Assembly: GCA_900545405.1 (NCBI GenBank) | Contig: UQYT01000069.1 | Location: 1-5,636, forward strand | Reading direction: 5' to 3' | Length of the DNA stretch: 5,636 bases | Source of the DNA: an uncultured Eubacteriales bacterium | Lineage (GTDB): Bacteria; Bacillota; Clostridia; Oscillospirales; Oscillospiraceae | Shown: in pieces, positions 4,930 to 5,636 of the stretch | Position numbering within the stretch: position 1 is the stretch's first letter | Layout: every line of letters begins with the position of its first letter | Notes under the pieces: model-generated | The model's database searches: none | What the model saw: only the letters and a program-made list of their open reading frames with translations | Told to the model about the DNA's origin: nothing | Program-made: the position numbers and the translations under genes

Positions 4930-5636
4930 ATGGAGCAGATACTGAAAGTCGAGAACATCAACGTCTACTACGGCGCCATCCACGCCATAAAGGGCGTGTC
5001 CTTCCACGTGGACGAGGGCGAGATCGTGACCCTCATAGGCGCGAACGGCGCGGGCAAGTCCACGACATTGCAGACCATCTCGGGCCTGCTCCGCTCCCGG
5101 ACGGGCTCCATAGAGTTCTGCGGCGAGAACATCTCCAAGCTGCCGCCGCACAAGATAGTTGAAAAGGGCCTGGCCCAGGTGCCTGAGGGGCGGCGCATCT
5201 TCCTGCAGATGAGCGTGCAGGAAAACCTCGACATGGGCGCCTATACCCAGAGCGGCGCAGGCGTGGGCGAGAACATAGAGCGGGTGTTCGAGCAGTTCCC
5301 GCGCCTGAAGGAGCGGCGGCGGCAGATAGCCGGCACGCTCTCCGGCGGCGAGCAGCAGATGCTGGCCATAGGCCGCGCGCTGATGAGCCGCCCGAAGCTG
5401 CTGATGCTCGACGAGCCCTCCATGGGCCTCGCGCCCATACTGGTGGAGCAGATCTTCGAGATCATCCAGAGCCTGCACAAGAGCGGTACTACTATATTAT
5501 TAGTGGAGCAGAACGCACAGATGGCCCTCTCGGTCGCCGACCGCGCCTACGTAATGGAGACCGGCGCCATAAGCCTGTCCGGCACCGGCCGCGAGCTCGC
5601 CGAGAGCGACCAGGTAAAAAAGGCCTACCTCGGCGG
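4930..5636 (+). CDS. livF: BCAA ABC transporter ATP-binding protein LivF (3' end cut by window)
   Basis: This is the second ATPase subunit. It begins with ATG at 4930, two bases after the livG stop, so translation is probably coupled. It has 235 complete codons and runs off the window at KKAYLGG, which matches the usual C terminus of LivF (E. coli LivF is 237 residues), so at most a few residues should be missing. Motifs are Walker A GANGAGKST (37-45), Q-loop Gln83 in AQVPEGRR, signature LSGGEQQ (137-143) and Walker B LLMLDEP (157-163) with catalytic Glu162. VEQN (192-195) stands where other ABC ATPases have the H-loop His; Gln there is normal for LivF. Codons 186-191 (GGT ACT ACT ATA TTA TTA) are AT-rich and carry the only in-frame TTA codons I found in the operon. 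Confidence 0.97.
   Translation, partial: MEQILKVENINVYYGAIHAIKGVSFHVDEGEIVTLIGANGAGKSTTLQTISGLLRSRTGSIEFCGENISKLPPHKIVEKGLAQVPEGRRIFLQMSVQENLDMGAYTQSGAGVGENIERVFEQFPRLKERRRQIAGTLSGGEQQMLAIGRALMSRPKLLMLDEPSMGLAPILVEQIFEIIQSLHKSGTTILLVEQNAQMALSVADRAYVMETGAISLSGTGRELAESDQVKKAYLG

Noticed and set aside
5506..5517. Loss of the H-loop histidine in LivF as a sign of inactivation
   Set aside because: Gln in a VEQN motif is the normal LivF form, as in E. coli LivF. All other ATPase motifs are intact.

Overview
The window holds a branched-chain amino acid (BCAA) uptake operon, livK-livH-livM-livG-livF, all on the + strand. It is preceded by a roughly 700-base control region. The genes are GC-rich, with GTC/GTG valine and CTC/CTG leucine codons, yet ATA is used freely for isoleucine. 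The binding protein is a lipoprotein with a short Lys-rich signal peptide, an LAGC lipobox and an Ala/Ser/Glu/Pro-rich tether. Shine-Dalgarno sites are strong (AAGGAGG, GAGGTG, AAAGGAG). Together these suggest a GC-rich member of the Clostridia (Oscillospiraceae-like gut or rumen Firmicute). This taxonomic placement is inference.

Layout. 1-254: AT-richer DNA with no gene I can defend, but with short palindromes around 183-235. 255-283: near-consensus promoter (TTGACA, 17-base spacer, extended -10 TGcTAGATT). 315-614: a 99-codon ORF with its own ribosome site, whose second half is packed with Ile, Val and Leu codons. 454-482: a terminator-like hairpin inside that ORF. 631-666: a perfect intrinsic terminator just before livK. 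704-1927: livK. 1928-2081: GC-rich spacer with strong hairpins. 2082-2960: livH (TTG start). 2971-4086: livM. 4073-4927: livG (GTG start, overlaps livM). 4930 to window end: livF, lacking only its last codon(s).

How the parts work together. LivK, anchored outside the membrane, binds the amino acid. LivH and LivM form the membrane channel, and LivG and LivF hydrolyse ATP to drive import. The most interesting element is the control region: a strong promoter, then a translated ORF whose core has 19 Ile/Val/Leu among 25 residues, then competing RNA segments and a terminator, then the BCAA transporter. This is the layout of ribosome-mediated transcription attenuation, as in enterobacterial ilv leaders. 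Here it would sit upstream of a transport operon in a Firmicute, where BCAA genes are more often controlled by T-boxes or CodY. The leader ORF is unusually long and contains a second terminator. The sequence motifs are directly visible; the mechanism is inference.

No tRNA, rRNA, mobile element, CRISPR array or replication origin was seen.
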